A stretch of 15,340 bases of DNA from Actinomycetes bacterium (lineage in GTDB: Bacteria; Actinomycetota; Actinomycetes; Actinomycetales; Microbacteriaceae), in the NCBI GenBank assembly GCA_023390155.1, contig JAEWDJ010000318.1, positions 1 to 15,340 on the forward strand. Reading direction: 5' to 3'. The notes under the pieces are model-generated. The model saw only the letters and a list, made by a program, of their open reading frames with translations, had not been told where the DNA came from and ran no database searches. Below are positions 14,668 to 15,340 of the stretch, piece by piece (within the stretch, counting starts at the first letter, position 1; every line of letters begins with the position of its first letter). The translations under genes and the position numbers were made by a program.

Positions 14668-14679
14668 TAGAATTCCACG
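14668..14679 (+). promoter_or_regulatory. Putative leaderless promoter (-10 TAGAAT) of the SDR gene
   Basis: TAGAAT at 14668-14673 is a near-consensus -10 (TATAAT), followed by six bases and GTG 14680. No Shine-Dalgarno sequence is present, so a leaderless mRNA is likely. TTGGCA at 14650-14655 looks like a -35, but its 12-bp spacing is too short to trust. Confidence 0.55.
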
Positions 14680-15340
14680 GTGCCATCCACGACTCCCCCT
14701 GACGCCGCGCCGGCCGAGCGCACCGACCCGGCCGAGCGCATCGACCCGGCCGAGCGCACCGACCCGGCCGAGCGCATCGACCCGGCCGATCTGGCGACGA
14801 CCCTCCGCGTGCTCGAGAGCCTGCACGAGCTGGACCGCGAACACCCCGACTTCATCGCCGTGCGGCGTGCGACCGGCCACATGTTCAAAGCGGTCAAGCA
14901 GGCCAGGCGCAAGGAGCTGCGCGACGCGGTGGCGGAGGCCGACCGCGCGGTGGTCGCGGCCACCGCGACCGGCGCGCCCGACCGCATCGACGACGAGACC
15001 CGGGGCCGCGAGCTGACCTCCAGCTCCACCGGCACCACCTCCGCGGGCACCCTGCTCAAGCCGCGCGCCTGCTACATCTGCAAGCAGGACTACACCGAGG
15101 TCGACTGGTTCTACCACCAGCTGTGCCCCTCCTGCGCGGCGTTCAGCCACGCGAAGCGCAACGCCCGCACCGACCTGCGCGGCAAGCGCGCCCTGCTCAC
15201 GGGCGGCCGCGCGAAGATCGGGATGCACATCGCCCTGCGGCTGCTGCGCGACGGCGCGCACCTCACGATCACCACGCGCTTCCCGCGCGACGCGGTGCGG
15301 CGCTTCTCGCAGCTGCCCGACGCCGCCGAGTGGCTGCACC
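14680..15340 (+). CDS. SDR-family oxidoreductase with N-terminal zinc-ribbon-like motif (partial)
   Basis: The first 220 codons are visible and the gene runs off the right edge. After a repetitive tail (12-35), residues 37-110 are a charged, probably helical region. Four cysteines then form CxxC-x14-CxxC (C131, C134, C149, C152; CYICK and LCPSC), likely a structural Zn site. A Rossmann fold starts at KRALLTGGRAKIGMHIALRL (169-188), whose TGGRAKIG departs from the usual SDR TGxxxGxG at the second glycine (Lys), and TTRFPRDAVRRF (198-209) follows. This ribbon-plus-SDR layout is known from a conserved but poorly characterised group of short-chain dehydrogenases; NAD(P) use is assumed from the fold. 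The start GTG 14680 follows a TAGAAT box by six bases, which favours a leaderless start. The catalytic YxxxK lies outside the window, so activity cannot be judged. Confidence 0.82.
   Translation, partial: MPSTTPPDAAPAERTDPAERIDPAERTDPAERIDPADLATTLRVLESLHELDREHPDFIAVRRATGHMFKAVKQARRKELRDAVAEADRAVVAATATGAPDRIDDETRGRELTSSSTGTTSAGTLLKPRACYICKQDYTEVDWFYHQLCPSCAAFSHAKRNARTDLRGKRALLTGGRAKIGMHIALRLLRDGAHLTITTRFPRDAVRRFSQLPDAAEWLH
14713..14784 (+). repeat. Perfect 36-bp tandem duplication (four 18-bp units) in the SDR gene
   Basis: Four 18-bp units (gccgagcgcaycgacccg) run at 14713-14730, 14731-14748, 14749-14766 and 14767-14784, encoding AERTDP, AERIDP, AERTDP, AERIDP. Units 1-2 and 3-4 are identical, so the block is an exact 36-bp duplication of an 18-bp duplication. 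It encodes residues 12-35, ahead of any conserved domain, and keeps the frame. Confidence 0.9.

Noticed and set aside
14713..14784. CRISPR array
   Set aside because: The units are 18 bp, directly adjacent without spacers, and are in frame inside a coding sequence.
11723..15016. A 1097-codon open frame on the plus strand opposite the helicase, and similar long frames at 4231-7020 (+), 7099-9831 (-) and 411-1082 (-)
   Set aside because: They lie antisense or out of frame to well-supported genes, their translations are Arg/Gly/Ala/Asp/His-rich low-complexity sequence without domains, and long shadow frames are expected at this GC content.

Overview
The window is a stretch of high-GC (roughly 70% by eye), tightly packed chromosome from an actinobacterium. 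Three things suggest Microbacteriaceae or a close relative (Leifsonia-like): the strongly GC-biased third codon positions, the DUF3516-type helicase, and several genes whose start codon sits 6-7 nt after a TANNNT -10 box (leaderless layout). The genus is inference. No transposase, integrase, phage gene, CRISPR array, tRNA or rRNA was found, and no gene-free stretch exceeds about 180 bp. It reads as an ordinary housekeeping and metabolic region, not an accessory island.

Layout. 22-2710 (+) holds a family 2 glycosyltransferase, a fumarylacetoacetate-hydrolase-family enzyme and an alpha/beta hydrolase. 2733-6938 (-) holds, from promoter-distal to promoter-proximal, aspartate ammonia-lyase (aspA, own leader), an NAD(P)-dependent aldehyde dehydrogenase, tRNA m7G46 methyltransferase (trmB) and a small DUF4190-like membrane protein. 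7017-9870 holds two divergent nucleobase transporters of the NCS2 superfamily: an AzgA-type purine permease (-) and a UraA/NAT-type uracil or xanthine permease (+). They share a 127-bp intergenic region. 9951-11500 (-) is a two-gene unit of a PiT phosphate transporter and an overlapping small membrane protein. 11633-14610 (-) holds a large Ski2/Mtr4-like DUF3516 helicase behind a small two-helix membrane protein. 14680 to the right edge (+) is the start of an SDR oxidoreductase with a Cys4 zinc-ribbon-like N-terminal region, cut by the window end.

Functional themes: nucleobase salvage (divergent permeases), phosphate uptake, aspartate/fumarate interconversion, aldehyde oxidation, RNA modification and RNA processing. 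These are separate units with no obvious common system. The points most worth a second look are the AzgA-type permease, whose only well-placed start is an ATT codon behind a strong ribosome binding site; a 20-bp imperfect inverted repeat between the convergent uracil-permease and phosphate-transporter units; a perfect 36-bp tandem duplication at the start of the SDR gene; and the zinc-ribbon/SDR fusion itself. I see no strong candidate for an undescribed biological system.
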